From Henriciella sp. AS95 (lineage in GTDB: Bacteria > Pseudomonadota > Alphaproteobacteria > Caulobacterales > Hyphomonadaceae): a stretch of DNA of 64,000 bases. The notes under the pieces were generated by a model. That model was not told the DNA's origin and ran no database searches. It worked only from the letters and a program-made list of their open reading frames with translations. Location: the NCBI RefSeq assembly GCF_038900055.1, contig NZ_JBBMQM010000001.1, positions 1,674,001 to 1,738,000 on the forward strand, in the 5' to 3' direction. Shown piece after piece: positions 8,698-17,831 of this stretch (position 1 is the first letter of the stretch; every line of letters begins with the position of its first letter). A program made the position numbers and the translations under genes.

Positions 8698-9537
8698 TTA
8701 TACGGCAGCCTCGCCGAGGATCGCGGCCTGGGTTGCGGGTGTCATCGGCCGCTTGCCTGTTTGCCAGCCCCATGCGCCGGCGGCGGTCCCCATGGCGAGG
8801 CCGATCACCCAGAGGGCCCAGCTCGGCACGGTGCCATAGGCCTCCATTGTGGCGATCCAGACCGGCCAGTCGCCCCAGAGAAAGAAGCCGCTATACATCA
8901 CCAGCGTCCCGATCAGGGCGAGGGTGAAGGGCAGGGTCGGCCGGTCATTGCGATAGTCCCGCCAGATCAGGACGGCGAGCAGAAGGATGGCGAACACCAC
9001 GCTCACAGTTGCGCCGATCGCGAACATTGACAGCACAAACGGACCCTCGACGAAAAAGCCCAGCATGTAATTGCTGAACAGCCGCGACAGCGATGGCCCG
9101 AGGAGCGGCGTCACGGTCGCCAGCATGTAGCGCGAATGCAGGTGCACATTGCGCCGGTGCCGGAGCGCCAGAGCGAAGAACAGGCAGACGATGACGGTTG
9201 CGACGAGGTCTGCGACGGCGAGGCGGATGCCGAACATTTCGGTGAAGGGGTGGTCGCTCGCCACGCTGTCCCGCGTCGTCAGGAGGCCGCCGACCGTGAA
9301 GACCGGGATAAGAAGCAGGCTGGAGAGGCCGAGCCATTTGTGGGAGCCGCGGTGGCGGTGATGGATCGTCCAGTTCTGCGCCATGATCAGCACGAGCCAC
9401 AGCGTCGCCGTCATGCCGTGCAGATGATGGGCGAAGCTCGCTTCGCCGAAGACCGAGAAATAGGACGGCCAGAAGGCCGCAAAGGTCGCGAGCAGGAAGG
9501 CGCCGACATAAAGGTGCGCGCGTGGAAAAGGTAGCAT
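8698..9537 (-). CDS. Polytopic inner-membrane protein of unknown function
   Basis: 279 residues with about seven or eight predicted transmembrane segments, for example LYVGAFLLATFAAF near the N-terminus and WALWVIGLAMGTAAGAW near the C-terminus. Histidines cluster at membrane edges (FAHHLHGMTATLW, NWTIHHRHRGSHKW, NVHLHSRYM), a pattern seen in heme- or metal-binding membrane proteins such as DUF2306 or b561-like families, but I cannot assign a family. The ATG at 9537 is preceded by GGGGAGA. It stands upstream of the copper operon on the same strand, separated by 166 bp that include an inverted repeat, so it may or may not be cotranscribed. Confidence 0.7.
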   Translation of the reverse strand: MLPFPRAHLYVGAFLLATFAAFWPSYFSVFGEASFAHHLHGMTATLWLVLIMAQNWTIHHRHRGSHKWLGLSSLLLIPVFTVGGLLTTRDSVASDHPFTEMFGIRLAVADLVATVIVCLFFALALRHRRNVHLHSRYMLATVTPLLGPSLSRLFSNYMLGFFVEGPFVLSMFAIGATVSVVFAILLLAVLIWRDYRNDRPTLPFTLALIGTLVMYSGFFLWGDWPVWIATMEAYGTVPSWALWVIGLAMGTAAGAWGWQTGKRPMTPATQAAILGEAAV

Positions 9538-9699
9538 TTAAGGTCTCCCCGTTTGGTGAGACGAGAAGAGCGCCCTGCTGCAGCAATATCTACAGACGGC
9601 GTGGGGCTGACCGCGTCTGGCCGCCCGATGGCCGCAATTGTCCGTTCACTTTTGCTAGGCTAGGGGTCGAAGGGGACCCATGGTGACAGCAGGGCAGGA

Positions 9700-11109
9700 A
9701 TGGCGACAGACAGCTCAACTCCCGATGGCGAACGCCTGATCGGCTGGAAGCGCATCGCGCGCCATGTCGGCTGTAGCGAGCGCACCGCCCGGCGCTGGGA
9801 AGCCGAGGAGGGCTTGCCGGTTCATCGTCAGGTCCATGAGGCCCGCAGCACGGTCTATGCCCATCCCGCCGAGCTCGATGACTGGATCCGCTCGCGCACG
9901 CCCGGGGCAATCGACGGCGTGGCGGAGGGGCGCGGGTCAGGCCGCCTGTTGCAGAAAATCTGGCCCTGGGCCGCAGGCGTCACGATTGTCGCGCTTCTGG
10001 CGCTGAATTTCCTTGGCTATCTGAACCTCAGACGTGAGACCGCCGCATCGCCGCCTCCCATTGAGACCGCCGCCCTGACCGACAATGCCAATGCGCTCGA
10101 TCTCTATGAGCGCGGCCTCGCGCTCTGGCAGCAGCGCGGCAAGGAGCCGAACCGCCGCGCCATCCTGCTGCTGACCGAAGCGGTCGAGCAGGATGAGGGG
10201 TTCGCCGAAGCCTGGGCCGCGCTCTCCTCGGCCTGGGCAACCTATCCCACCTATGATGAGGAGGCCGATCTCAATGCGGCGCTGGACAAGGCCTTGCTCG
10301 CCTCCGACCGTGCCCTCCGCCTGAACCCGGACCTGGTCGAGCCACGCACCCTCATGGCCGAGATCGCCGAGCGGCGCGGCGACTGGATCACGGCGCGCGA
10401 CATCTACGAAGACGCTCTCTCCCGCGACCCGGACAATCCGACCATCTTCCTCTGGGCCGCCGGCCATAGCCGGGAGGCCGGATATATGGGCGAGGCCTTC
10501 GCGCTGACGCAGCAGGCGCTGGACATCGAGCCGAACTACCCGCCAGCGCTGAATGAAATGGCGATGAATACCACCTTCTACGTTGATGCAGCCGAGGGGC
10601 GCCGGCTGCTGGAGACAGTCTGGAACGAGCATGGCCTCGAATTACCGGTCACCTGGTTTGGCCGCTGGATGGTGCTGCTCTGGCAAGGCGAGTTTGACGA
10701 GATGGCAAACTGGCAGTCCGAATGCCCGATCGGCGAGGCGTGCGGGTATTTCGACCGCGCCCGCGAGGTCTACAGCCGATCAGACCCGGACGAGGTGCAG
10801 GCTTTCGCCCGTGAAATGCTGGAGGCGTATGAGGCTGGACTGCCGGCGCAGATGGCGATCAGCCTCATTCAGGAAACAGGCGACACCGATACCATGCTGA
10901 CCATCGCTGAACGCGAAAGCGAAAAGGGCCGTTTCATCAACGCGGTGATCTTCTACGATCCGCGCAATGCCGCCTTTCGCACTGGCCCACGCTTTACCGG
11001 TATTGTGCGAAACCTCGGCCTGCTGGATTACTGGCGGCAGGCCGGAGCGCCTGATTTCTGCTCGAATGAGCCGGAGGCCGATGTGTGTCAGGTTCTGGAT
11101 GCGACATGA
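9700..11109 (+). CDS. Membrane-anchored HTH regulator with TPR-like sensor domain
   Basis: 469 residues in three parts: a MerR/excisionase-like helix-turn-helix at the N-terminus (LIGWKRIARHVGCSERTARRWEAEEGLP follows residue 12, read here in pieces: GWKRIARHVGCSERTARRW), one transmembrane helix near residues 88-106 (IWPWAAGVTIVALLALNFLGY region), and a C-terminal periplasmic region of tetratricopeptide-like helices (AEAWAALSSAW, ALLASDRALRLNPDL, DIYEDALSRDPDNP). The architecture resembles CadC/ToxR-type one-component regulators with direct membrane signal transduction, here with TPR sensing. It is divergent from the membrane gene at 9537 and is followed by an AraC-type regulator on the same strand after 60 bp. 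Target genes are unknown. Confidence 0.8.
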   Translation: MATDSSTPDGERLIGWKRIARHVGCSERTARRWEAEEGLPVHRQVHEARSTVYAHPAELDDWIRSRTPGAIDGVAEGRGSGRLLQKIWPWAAGVTIVALLALNFLGYLNLRRETAASPPPIETAALTDNANALDLYERGLALWQQRGKEPNRRAILLLTEAVEQDEGFAEAWAALSSAWATYPTYDEEADLNAALDKALLASDRALRLNPDLVEPRTLMAEIAERRGDWITARDIYEDALSRDPDNPTIFLWAAGHSREAGYMGEAFALTQQALDIEPNYPPALNEMAMNTTFYVDAAEGRRLLETVWNEHGLELPVTWFGRWMVLLWQGEFDEMANWQSECPIGEACGYFDRAREVYSRSDPDEVQAFAREMLEAYEAGLPAQMAISLIQETGDTDTMLTIAERESEKGRFINAVIFYDPRNAAFRTGPRFTGIVRNLGLLDYWRQAGAPDFCSNEPEADVCQVLDAT

Positions 11110-11169
11110 CGTTGTCGGTGTGCCAGCTGGTAGCTAAAAGGCCAAGCTGGGCCATCACCTTCGATCCTC

Positions 11170-12315
11170 GTGGCCAAAGGCCCCAACGGAGACGGTGAGA
11201 TCGCCCTTTCATATGAGAATTTCTTCGGGGTCGTTGGCATACTGACGGGGTTCGTGTGTCTGCTTCTGAGCGGGTTTCTTGTGGCTGTTCCGTCGAAGCG
11301 GAAGACGTCGAACCTGTTTCTCGCAGCGTTTTTGACGCTGACCGCGATTGAGCTCAGCATCTGGGTCTGGGGCGGGTGGCAGGCGGGCGGAGATGGCGAG
11401 CTGATAGCGGTCTGGCGTGCGCTTGGGCGGCTGCAGATGCCAGCCTTCTTCTTTTTCTTTCTCTCGGCCTGTTATTCGGATTTGCGGTTGAAGCGGCATG
11501 ATCTGCTTCACCTCCTGCCAGCTCTGCTTTGTCTGCTGCTTGCGGTTCCGGGCGGGCCGGGTGGCGGGTTTCTGGCGGGTCTGTTCGATGAATGGACGCA
11601 TCAGGGGTGGGCGGTCTCGCAGCTCATCTATTTTGGCTATATGGCGGCGATCCTGGTGCTGCTCTGGCGCTTTAAGGCGCAGTTTCGAATGCATCATTCA
11701 GGCGGGCGCTCGCAGATGCTGGTCTGGCTGGTGCAGCTGGCCGCGGCGTCCCTTTTTGCGCGTCTCATCATACTGTCGCGCGATCTGATTGGCCCGGCGA
11801 TAAGTCCTGAATTCGTGCTGGTCTTGCAGGTCATTGGGGCGTCTGTTGCGCTGTCTGTGATGAGCTGGATCGCGCTGAAATCGCTGATGCAGCCTGAGCT
11901 CTTTCGGGATGTGGACCGGCGTCTGCTGCGGTCTCCCGATGCGGCCTCCAATGGCCAGGCAGACGCGGCCCGGTTGAAACGACATATGGATACCGAGCAG
12001 CCCTATCTCGACCCGGAGCTGACGCTTTCGGGGCTGGCCGAGCAAGTGGCGCTCACCCCGCGCGAATTGTCGGAACTGTTGAACCAGTCGCTGGGGCTTC
12101 ACTTCTTTGACTTTGTGAACATGTACCGCGTCGAACACGCCAAAGCGGAGTTGCTGGCAACGCCAAAGCAATCTGTGCTGACGGTGCTCTATGCGTCGGG
12201 GTTCAATTCGAAATCATCGTTTAATACCGCGTTCCGCAAACATGTCGGGATGACACCGAGCGAGTATCGCCGAACGGCGGTCGCGGCGCCGTCAAAAGCG
12301 TTCGACTTCGCGTAG
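11170..12315 (+). CDS. AraC-family regulator with N-terminal seven-helix membrane domain
   Basis: 381 residues: an N-terminal half with about seven hydrophobic segments (from FFGVVGILTGFVCLLLSGF to VIGASVALSVMSWIALKSL) and a C-terminal AraC/XylS DNA-binding domain, recognisable from LSGLAEQVALTPRELSELLN and the second helix-turn-helix ending FNSKSSFNTAFRKHVGMTPS. Such membrane-tethered AraC proteins act as one-component regulators. The start given is a GTG at 11170; a later start before the first membrane helix cannot be excluded. It probably forms a regulatory group with the HTH-TPR gene before it and the hydrolase gene 61 bp after it. Confidence 0.85.
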   Translation: MAKGPNGDGEIALSYENFFGVVGILTGFVCLLLSGFLVAVPSKRKTSNLFLAAFLTLTAIELSIWVWGGWQAGGDGELIAVWRALGRLQMPAFFFFFLSACYSDLRLKRHDLLHLLPALLCLLLAVPGGPGGGFLAGLFDEWTHQGWAVSQLIYFGYMAAILVLLWRFKAQFRMHHSGGRSQMLVWLVQLAAASLFARLIILSRDLIGPAISPEFVLVLQVIGASVALSVMSWIALKSLMQPELFRDVDRRLLRSPDAASNGQADAARLKRHMDTEQPYLDPELTLSGLAEQVALTPRELSELLNQSLGLHFFDFVNMYRVEHAKAELLATPKQSVLTVLYASGFNSKSSFNTAFRKHVGMTPSEYRRTAVAAPSKAFDFA

Positions 12316-12376
12316 TCGGACGAAAGCAAGCAGGTTCACAGCCTAGTTCGCCGACTTCGAAATCTGGAGTCGGTAC

Positions 12377-13879
12377 ATGTTGATACGCGTTTTCAAAGCT
12401 TGTTGTTGTGCGGGGGTGATGTCCTTGTCAGGCCTTGCGGGGCAGGCGCAGCCTGATGGGGCAGGTGAGGCTACGATGGGTCTGGATAAGGCCCGCGCCG
12501 TGAGCGATATCTCCGAAGTGCTGGCGCGCTATGAAGCGGCGTCGGTGTCGGTGGCCGTTATCAAGGACGGGGAGATCATATTCACCCATGCGGCCGGGCT
12601 GCAGGATATCGCGTCAGGCGCGCCAGCGACCCCGGAAACGCAATATGCCATCGGGTCGGTCGCCAAGTCCTTCACCAGTGGGCTGATCGGCACGCTTGAA
12701 GAGGAGGGGCTGGTCGATCTCGAGGCGCACCCGTCCGACTATGTTCCCGGCCTCGAATTCGGCGATCAGAATCTGCAGGAGGATCTGCGTGTCTCGAACC
12801 TTCTGTCGCAGACCTCGGGTTTGCCCTGGCTTGAGGGATCGTATGTGCTGTTTCCGGAAGCGACGCAGGGCGAGCTGGCAGGCCGGCTATCGAGCTTTGG
12901 CTCGTCCTGCCGCGTTGGCGATTGCTGGGCCTATAACAATTTCAATTTCATCATGCTCGACATGATCGCTGAGGCGGTCACGGGCCAGTCAAAGTCCGAC
13001 CTGCTGGCGACACGCATTCTGGGGCCGGTCGGCATGGCGAACAGTGTGAGCGCGACCGCAGACTTCAAATCATCCGATAGAGCGGCCACGGGATACGGTC
13101 TGCGAGACGCCGGGGCTGTCCCGAAAGCGACGGAATATGTGTTCGGCGAGCAGGTGTATGCGTCGGCGCGCGATCTGGCGAAGTGGGCAAATGTCTGGAT
13201 GGATGAGGGCGCAGATGTGCTGCCAGCAGACTATGTCGCGCAGGCGATTTCGATGCAGGCCATTAATGATGGCAGCCCTCCCGAAAGCGACGCGCCGGGC
13301 ATCTATCTGTTCGGCTATGGCTATGGCTGGTTCATCAAGTCGGTCGATGGGCATTATGTCGTGCATCATGGCGGCAACGAAAACGGCTTCACTGCGCACG
13401 TCCTTTTCGTCCCGTCGGAAAGCCTCGGATTTGTTACGCTGACCAATCAGCAGGATTCCTTGCTGCCGAACGTCGTGAATGACCTTCTGATGCGGTGCAT
13501 GCTGGGCCTCACGCAAACGCCGGTAGAGGACTATCCTGTTATTGTGAAACCGGTTGATGGTCTCGCATCACCTGAAGCGGCGAGACTGAGCGATGCGGAT
13601 AAAGCCGCCATGCGCCAGGCGCCCCAGGCGCTCGTCGGATCCTATCGCGCGGAAGGGTATGGCCAGCTTGAAATCACCCATGAAGCGGGCGGTTTGAGAC
13701 TGAAAACGCCAGCTGCGACATTTCTCCTGACCCATGAAGACGGCGACACGTTCGGGCTTGCGGTGGTTGAAGAGCTGCCGCTTGGGCTGAATGTGGACTT
13801 CTTCCGTGTCACCTTCGTCGACGGTGGCCTGACGTTCAATCTTTCGAGCCCTGAGGTCATGTTCACGCGGGTCGATTGA
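12377..13879 (+). CDS. Serine hydrolase, class C beta-lactamase-like family
   Basis: 500 residues with an N-terminal export signal (MLIRVFKACCCAGVMSLSG to QAQ), so probably periplasmic. Active-site motifs of the serine beta-lactamase/DD-peptidase fold are present: S94-V-A-K97 (SxxK), Y186-N-N188 (YxN) and a late HHGGNENGF that supplies the HxG element. A C-terminal domain of about 120 residues (from SYRAEGYGQLEI) resembles the lipocalin-like tail found in many such esterase/peptidase relatives. Substrate could be a D-amino-acid peptide, ester or beta-lactam; sequence does not decide. It follows the 7TM-AraC regulator and may be its target. Confidence 0.87.
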   Translation: MLIRVFKACCCAGVMSLSGLAGQAQPDGAGEATMGLDKARAVSDISEVLARYEAASVSVAVIKDGEIIFTHAAGLQDIASGAPATPETQYAIGSVAKSFTSGLIGTLEEEGLVDLEAHPSDYVPGLEFGDQNLQEDLRVSNLLSQTSGLPWLEGSYVLFPEATQGELAGRLSSFGSSCRVGDCWAYNNFNFIMLDMIAEAVTGQSKSDLLATRILGPVGMANSVSATADFKSSDRAATGYGLRDAGAVPKATEYVFGEQVYASARDLAKWANVWMDEGADVLPADYVAQAISMQAINDGSPPESDAPGIYLFGYGYGWFIKSVDGHYVVHHGGNENGFTAHVLFVPSESLGFVTLTNQQDSLLPNVVNDLLMRCMLGLTQTPVEDYPVIVKPVDGLASPEAARLSDADKAAMRQAPQALVGSYRAEGYGQLEITHEAGGLRLKTPAATFLLTHEDGDTFGLAVVEELPLGLNVDFFRVTFVDGGLTFNLSSPEVMFTRVD

Positions 13880-13903
13880 GGGGGAAGAGCATACTGAAAC
13901 TGT

Positions 13904-14413
13904 CTACTGAGCCGTAGTCTGCGGCGGGCTCTCGATGAGGTCGTCTATGAAAACGGACATGAGCGTCGCTTGGCTGCTGACGCCGGCCTTGGCGTAGACC
14001 TGGCTTAGCTGAGATCTGACCGTCCCGGCCGCGGCACCTCGCAGGCGGGCTATTTCCTGAATATCGCAGCCCTTCAGCGCAAAGAGCGCGACTTCACCTT
14101 CGCCCCTGGTCAGCCCCCATTCCTTGAAGCGGATCATGATGTGCTCGCCAAGCGCGCCGCGCGCCTGAGCAAGCGAACGCTCCTTTTGGCGGAGGTCTGC
14201 CGTCAGGCGCATCAGATTGCGCGAGCTGAGAACCACGCCCGTGAGCAGGGCGAGCGCGATCACGCATTCCATGGCGAATTCCAGCCCAGGTCCGTTGGTG
14301 CTTGCAGCGATCCAGTCTTCAAATCCGTCGATGACGAAGAAGCCCGCAGCGAGCAGTTGCAGGACCATCAGACCTATGGGGAAGGCCAGTTTGAGGTTGG
14401 TGTGATGTCTCAT
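13904..14413 (-). CDS. LuxR-type HTH protein with two membrane helices
   Basis: 169 residues: two N-terminal transmembrane helices (about 9-29 and 44-62) and a C-terminal LuxR/FixJ-type helix-turn-helix with WGLTRGEGEVALFALKG, IQEIARLRGAAAGTVRSQ and LSQVYAKAGVSSQATLM. It lacks a receiver domain, so it is likely a membrane-embedded one-component regulator. It faces the hydrolase gene convergently (24-bp gap) and is divergent from the DUF347 membrane gene at 14548, which is the most obvious candidate target because they share a 134-bp promoter region. Confidence 0.85.
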   Translation of the reverse strand: MRHHTNLKLAFPIGLMVLQLLAAGFFVIDGFEDWIAASTNGPGLEFAMECVIALALLTGVVLSSRNLMRLTADLRQKERSLAQARGALGEHIMIRFKEWGLTRGEGEVALFALKGCDIQEIARLRGAAAGTVRSQLSQVYAKAGVSSQATLMSVFIDDLIESPPQTTAQ

Positions 14414-14547
14414 CGGATGATGCTTTCTGGCTGCGCGTTCTGCATGGACTTCTGCTTATTTGGCCCGCTCTAAGCGCGTGCTTATAGGCTTTCTCCACCG
14501 TCTCATTAAGTCGCGATCCCATCTACCAACTCAAGAGGTGAGACGCT

Positions 14548-15354
14548 GTGAACGAGACTGACAAAGCCATCCTGACCAAAGTCCCCGCGATTACGCTGGG
14601 GTTCTGGATCATCAAGATACTGGCAACAACATTCGGCGAGACGGCAGGCGATAGCGTGTCGATGTCGTGGCTTGGCGAGACGACGGCCAATGCATCAAAC
14701 GCGTTCTGGCAGAACGGTTATCTGATCGGTACGGGCATCTTTGGCCTCGCGCTGGCCGTGCTGGTCTTTGCGCAAATCCGCGCCCGCCGCTTCAATCCCT
14801 GGCTTTATTGGGCGGCCATCATCGCATCCACGACTGCCGGGACGACAATGGCGGATTTTGCGACCCGGTCGCTCGGGATTGGGTATTCGGGTGGATCGCT
14901 TCTTTTGTTTCTGTGTGTTCTGGCGTCGATTTTCGTGTGGCGTCAGACGCTGGGGACCGTTTCTGTCGCGTCTATTCACCGTCCGAAGGCCGAAATCTTC
15001 TACTGGATCACAATCACATTCTCGCAGACGCTCGGGACAGCGCTTGGTGACTGGATCGCGGACGGTCCGCTCGGCTATCTCGGCTCAGCGCTGATATTCG
15101 GATCGCTTCTGGCGTTGATTGCGATGGCTTATTTCTGGAGCAAAATTGACCGTGTAGCGCTGTTCTGGGCCGCGTTCATCCTGACGAGACCGCTTGGTGC
15201 GGTCGTTGGCGATTTTCTCGACAAACCCTACGCGCAGGGCGGCCTAGACTTGAGCCGGGTGAGTGCGAGCCTGGTGCTCGGCGGGGCCATCGTCGCGCTG
15301 ATCTTCCTGTTCAGACAGAAGGCGGCCCCCGCCGATGTGCGGCAGATGCACTGA
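14548..15354 (+). CDS. DUF347/COG4705-like membrane protein
   Basis: 268 residues, almost entirely membrane-embedded, with internal repeats that carry a conserved acidic motif: ITLGFWIIKILATTFGETAGD, TAGTTMADFATRSLGIGY, FSQTLGTALGDWIADGP and LTRPLGAVVGDFLDKP. Four copies of a T/G-rich segment ending in an acidic residue inside the membrane are typical of the DUF347 repeat family; a metal or cation transport role has been suggested by such a pattern, but this is inference. The GTG at 14548 is chosen because AAGAGGTGAG lies at a proper distance. It is divergent from the LuxR-type gene. Confidence 0.8.
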   Translation: MNETDKAILTKVPAITLGFWIIKILATTFGETAGDSVSMSWLGETTANASNAFWQNGYLIGTGIFGLALAVLVFAQIRARRFNPWLYWAAIIASTTAGTTMADFATRSLGIGYSGGSLLLFLCVLASIFVWRQTLGTVSVASIHRPKAEIFYWITITFSQTLGTALGDWIADGPLGYLGSALIFGSLLALIAMAYFWSKIDRVALFWAAFILTRPLGAVVGDFLDKPYAQGGLDLSRVSASLVLGGAIVALIFLFRQKAAPADVRQMH

Positions 15355-15375
15355 TGGCCAACGCGGCGCAGCACC

Positions 15376-17763
15376 TTAGCTCTTGGCCAGCCTGATCTTC
15401 CGCCCTGCGCTGAGGTGCTGCGCCGCGTTCACAATGGCATCGGTGTCGATCTGGTAGTGTTTGTGCAGGTCGGGGATGGTGCCGGTCTGGCCGAAATGCT
15501 CGACGCCGAGGGGAGCGGTCATGTGGCCGGCGACGGAGCCGATCCAGGCGAGCGTGGCGGGGTGGCCGTCGGTGACGGTGATGAGGGTCGCGTCGCGCGG
15601 GACGTCAGCCATCAGCCGCTCGATCTGGCTCTGCGCGGATGCATGACCGCGTGCTCTTGCGCGCCGGGCGGCGGTCCAGCCTGAGTTGAGACGGTCGGCC
15701 GAGGTGACAGCGAGCACGCCAATGTCGCGCCGGTCATTGCCGATGCGGCCGGCGGCCTCGATGGCTTCCGGCGCGATGACGCCCTGATAGGCGATAACGA
15801 CTTCGCAATTCGGGCCGGGCTTTCGGAGCCAGTAAGCGCCGTCGACGACGCCGCGGCGGAACTCTTCATCGTCGCGGTTGCGGGGACCGAGCTGTTCGAT
15901 CGGGCGGGTGGAGAGGCGGAGATAAACAGAGCCGCCGGTCTCATCGCGCAGCCATGTGCGCTCATCCGGGTCATTCTCGCCAGAGCGCTGCAGATAGTCG
16001 AAGCTCCAGTCCATGATGATGGAAAGCTCATCGAGGAAAGCGGGTTCAAAGCTGACAAGGCCGTCCTGGCTCATGCCGATGAGCTGCGTGCCGATGGACT
16101 GGTGGGCGCCGCCTTCCGGGGCGAGCGTGATACCCGACGGCGTGCCGACAATGATGAAGCGGGCATCCTGATAACAGGCATAGTTCAGCGCATCGAGGCC
16201 GCGTGCGATGAACGGGTCGTACACCGTGCCGATGGGGATCAGCCGTTCGCCGAAATGCGAATGCGCGAGGCCCGCCTGTCCGAGCAGGAGCATCAAATTC
16301 ATCTCGGCGATGCCAAGCTCCAGATGCTGGCCTTCGGGGGAGAACTCCCACTTTTGCGCCGACGGAATCGAGTTCTCCTTGAACGTATCGGAGACCTCGC
16401 GCCGCGCGAACAGCGAGCGCCGGTTCACCCAGCCTGTGAGGTTGGTCGAGCTGGTCACATCCGGCGACATGGTGACGATCCGGTCAGCGAGCTCTGACTT
16501 TGATTTTGCCAGTCCGTCGAGGATCTTGCCGAAGCCGGCCTGGGTGGCGAGTTCACGATCATCCAGCCAGACAGGGCCCGGACTTTTCACTTCCGGCGCG
16601 GTGTAGCGGCGCGTGCCGTCCTTGAAGAAGGGGACATTGTCGAGGAAGGCCTGCAGCGCGTCCTTGTCCTCCACGGTGGCAAACTTCTCCCATTCCTCGC
16701 CGTCTGGCACGCCCATCTTCTTCTGGAAGTCGGCGAACTGGGGCTTGTTCATGATGCCGCCGTGATTGTCCTTGTGCCCGGCCAGCGGCGTGCCCCAACC
16801 CTTGATCGTATAGGCGAGGAACACGGTCGGCGTGTCGTCCTCGATGGAATCGAACGCATCGGTGAGGGTCTTCAGGCACTGGCCGCCGAGATTGTTCATC
16901 AGCGCGCTGAGTTCATCGTCACTGCGCTTGTCGAGCAGTTTGGTCACCTCGCCCTGGTCGCCAATATCGTCCATCAGGCGTTTGCGCCAAGCCGCGCCGC
17001 CCTGATAGGTGAGCGCCGAATAGTCCGAGTTCGGGCAATTCTGGATCCAGGTCTTGAGTGCCTCGCCGCCCGGCTCCTTGAAGGCTTCGCGTTGCAGCAC
17101 CCCATGGCGCAGCACCACGGTGCGCCAGCCAAACGCCTTGAAGATGGCGTCGATCTTTTCCCACAGGCCTTCATGCACGACACCGTCGAGGCTCTGGCGA
17201 TTGTAGTCGATCACCCACCATGTGTTGCGAAGGTCATGCTTCCAGCCTTCCTGAAGGCACTCATAGACATTGCCTTCGTCGAGCTCGGCATCACCGACCA
17301 GCGCGACCTGCCGGCCAAGCTTGATGTCCTTCGACCATGTCTTCGCGGCGATATAATCCTGCACCAGCGCGTTGAACGCCGTCGCCGCCACGCCAAGGCC
17401 GACGGAGCCGGTCGAGAAGTCGACATCGTCGACGTCTTTCGTGCGGCTCGGATAGGATTGTGCGCCGCCCCAGCCGCGGAAGTCTTCCAGCTTCTCGCGC
17501 GTCTGATTGCCCATCAGATACTGCATCGCATGAAAGACGGGTGAGGCATGCGGCTTCACGGCCACCCGGTCTTCCGGCTTCAGCGTATGGAAATAGAGCG
17601 CCGTCATGATCGGCACCATGGACGCACACGAGGCCTGGTGCCCGCCCACCTTGATCGCCCCATCCGCCTTCGGCCGGATATTGTTCGCATTGTGGATCGT
17701 CCAGGCCGACAGCCAGAGCAGGCGTTGCTCAATGGTCTTCAGCGCGTCGAGATTAGCGGTCAT
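15376..17763 (-). CDS. Homodimeric pyruvate-dehydrogenase E1-like (AceE/MdeB family) enzyme
   Basis: 795-residue thiamine diphosphate enzyme of the transketolase superfamily. The ThDP/Mg site is visible as GDAELDEGN followed about 25 residues later by VIDYNRQSLDGV. Conserved AceE-like blocks continue with GWGTPLAGHKDNHGGIMNK, HLELGIAEMNLMLLLGQAGL, APEGGAHQSIGTQLIG and a C-terminal GVEHFGQTGTIPDLHKHY that resembles the GTDGFGRSDSR region of AceE. AceE is usually about 890 residues, so this is a shorter relative, like the 2-oxobutyrate E1 MdeB. No E2 or E3 gene lies next to it, so the acceptor complex and substrate are unknown. It stands alone, 21 bp past the convergent DUF347 gene. Confidence 0.8.
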   Translation of the reverse strand: MTANLDALKTIEQRLLWLSAWTIHNANNIRPKADGAIKVGGHQASCASMVPIMTALYFHTLKPEDRVAVKPHASPVFHAMQYLMGNQTREKLEDFRGWGGAQSYPSRTKDVDDVDFSTGSVGLGVAATAFNALVQDYIAAKTWSKDIKLGRQVALVGDAELDEGNVYECLQEGWKHDLRNTWWVIDYNRQSLDGVVHEGLWEKIDAIFKAFGWRTVVLRHGVLQREAFKEPGGEALKTWIQNCPNSDYSALTYQGGAAWRKRLMDDIGDQGEVTKLLDKRSDDELSALMNNLGGQCLKTLTDAFDSIEDDTPTVFLAYTIKGWGTPLAGHKDNHGGIMNKPQFADFQKKMGVPDGEEWEKFATVEDKDALQAFLDNVPFFKDGTRRYTAPEVKSPGPVWLDDRELATQAGFGKILDGLAKSKSELADRIVTMSPDVTSSTNLTGWVNRRSLFARREVSDTFKENSIPSAQKWEFSPEGQHLELGIAEMNLMLLLGQAGLAHSHFGERLIPIGTVYDPFIARGLDALNYACYQDARFIIVGTPSGITLAPEGGAHQSIGTQLIGMSQDGLVSFEPAFLDELSIIMDWSFDYLQRSGENDPDERTWLRDETGGSVYLRLSTRPIEQLGPRNRDDEEFRRGVVDGAYWLRKPGPNCEVVIAYQGVIAPEAIEAAGRIGNDRRDIGVLAVTSADRLNSGWTAARRARARGHASAQSQIERLMADVPRDATLITVTDGHPATLAWIGSVAGHMTAPLGVEHFGQTGTIPDLHKHYQIDTDAIVNAAQHLSAGRKIRLAKS

Positions 17764-17831
17764 GAAATACTCTTTGCAGGTGCAACTATCGTCGCGTCAC
17801 TCTTCGCACGCTGGCGGGGAGGCCGTCCAGA

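Noticed and set aside
9984..10112. Tandem repeat in the TPR-like region of the regulator at 9700
   Set aside because: Similarity is at the protein helix-pattern level only; the DNA has no repeat unit.
15376..17763. Phosphoketolase
   Set aside because: Length is similar, but the conserved blocks are those of AceE/MdeB-type E1, not of Xfp.
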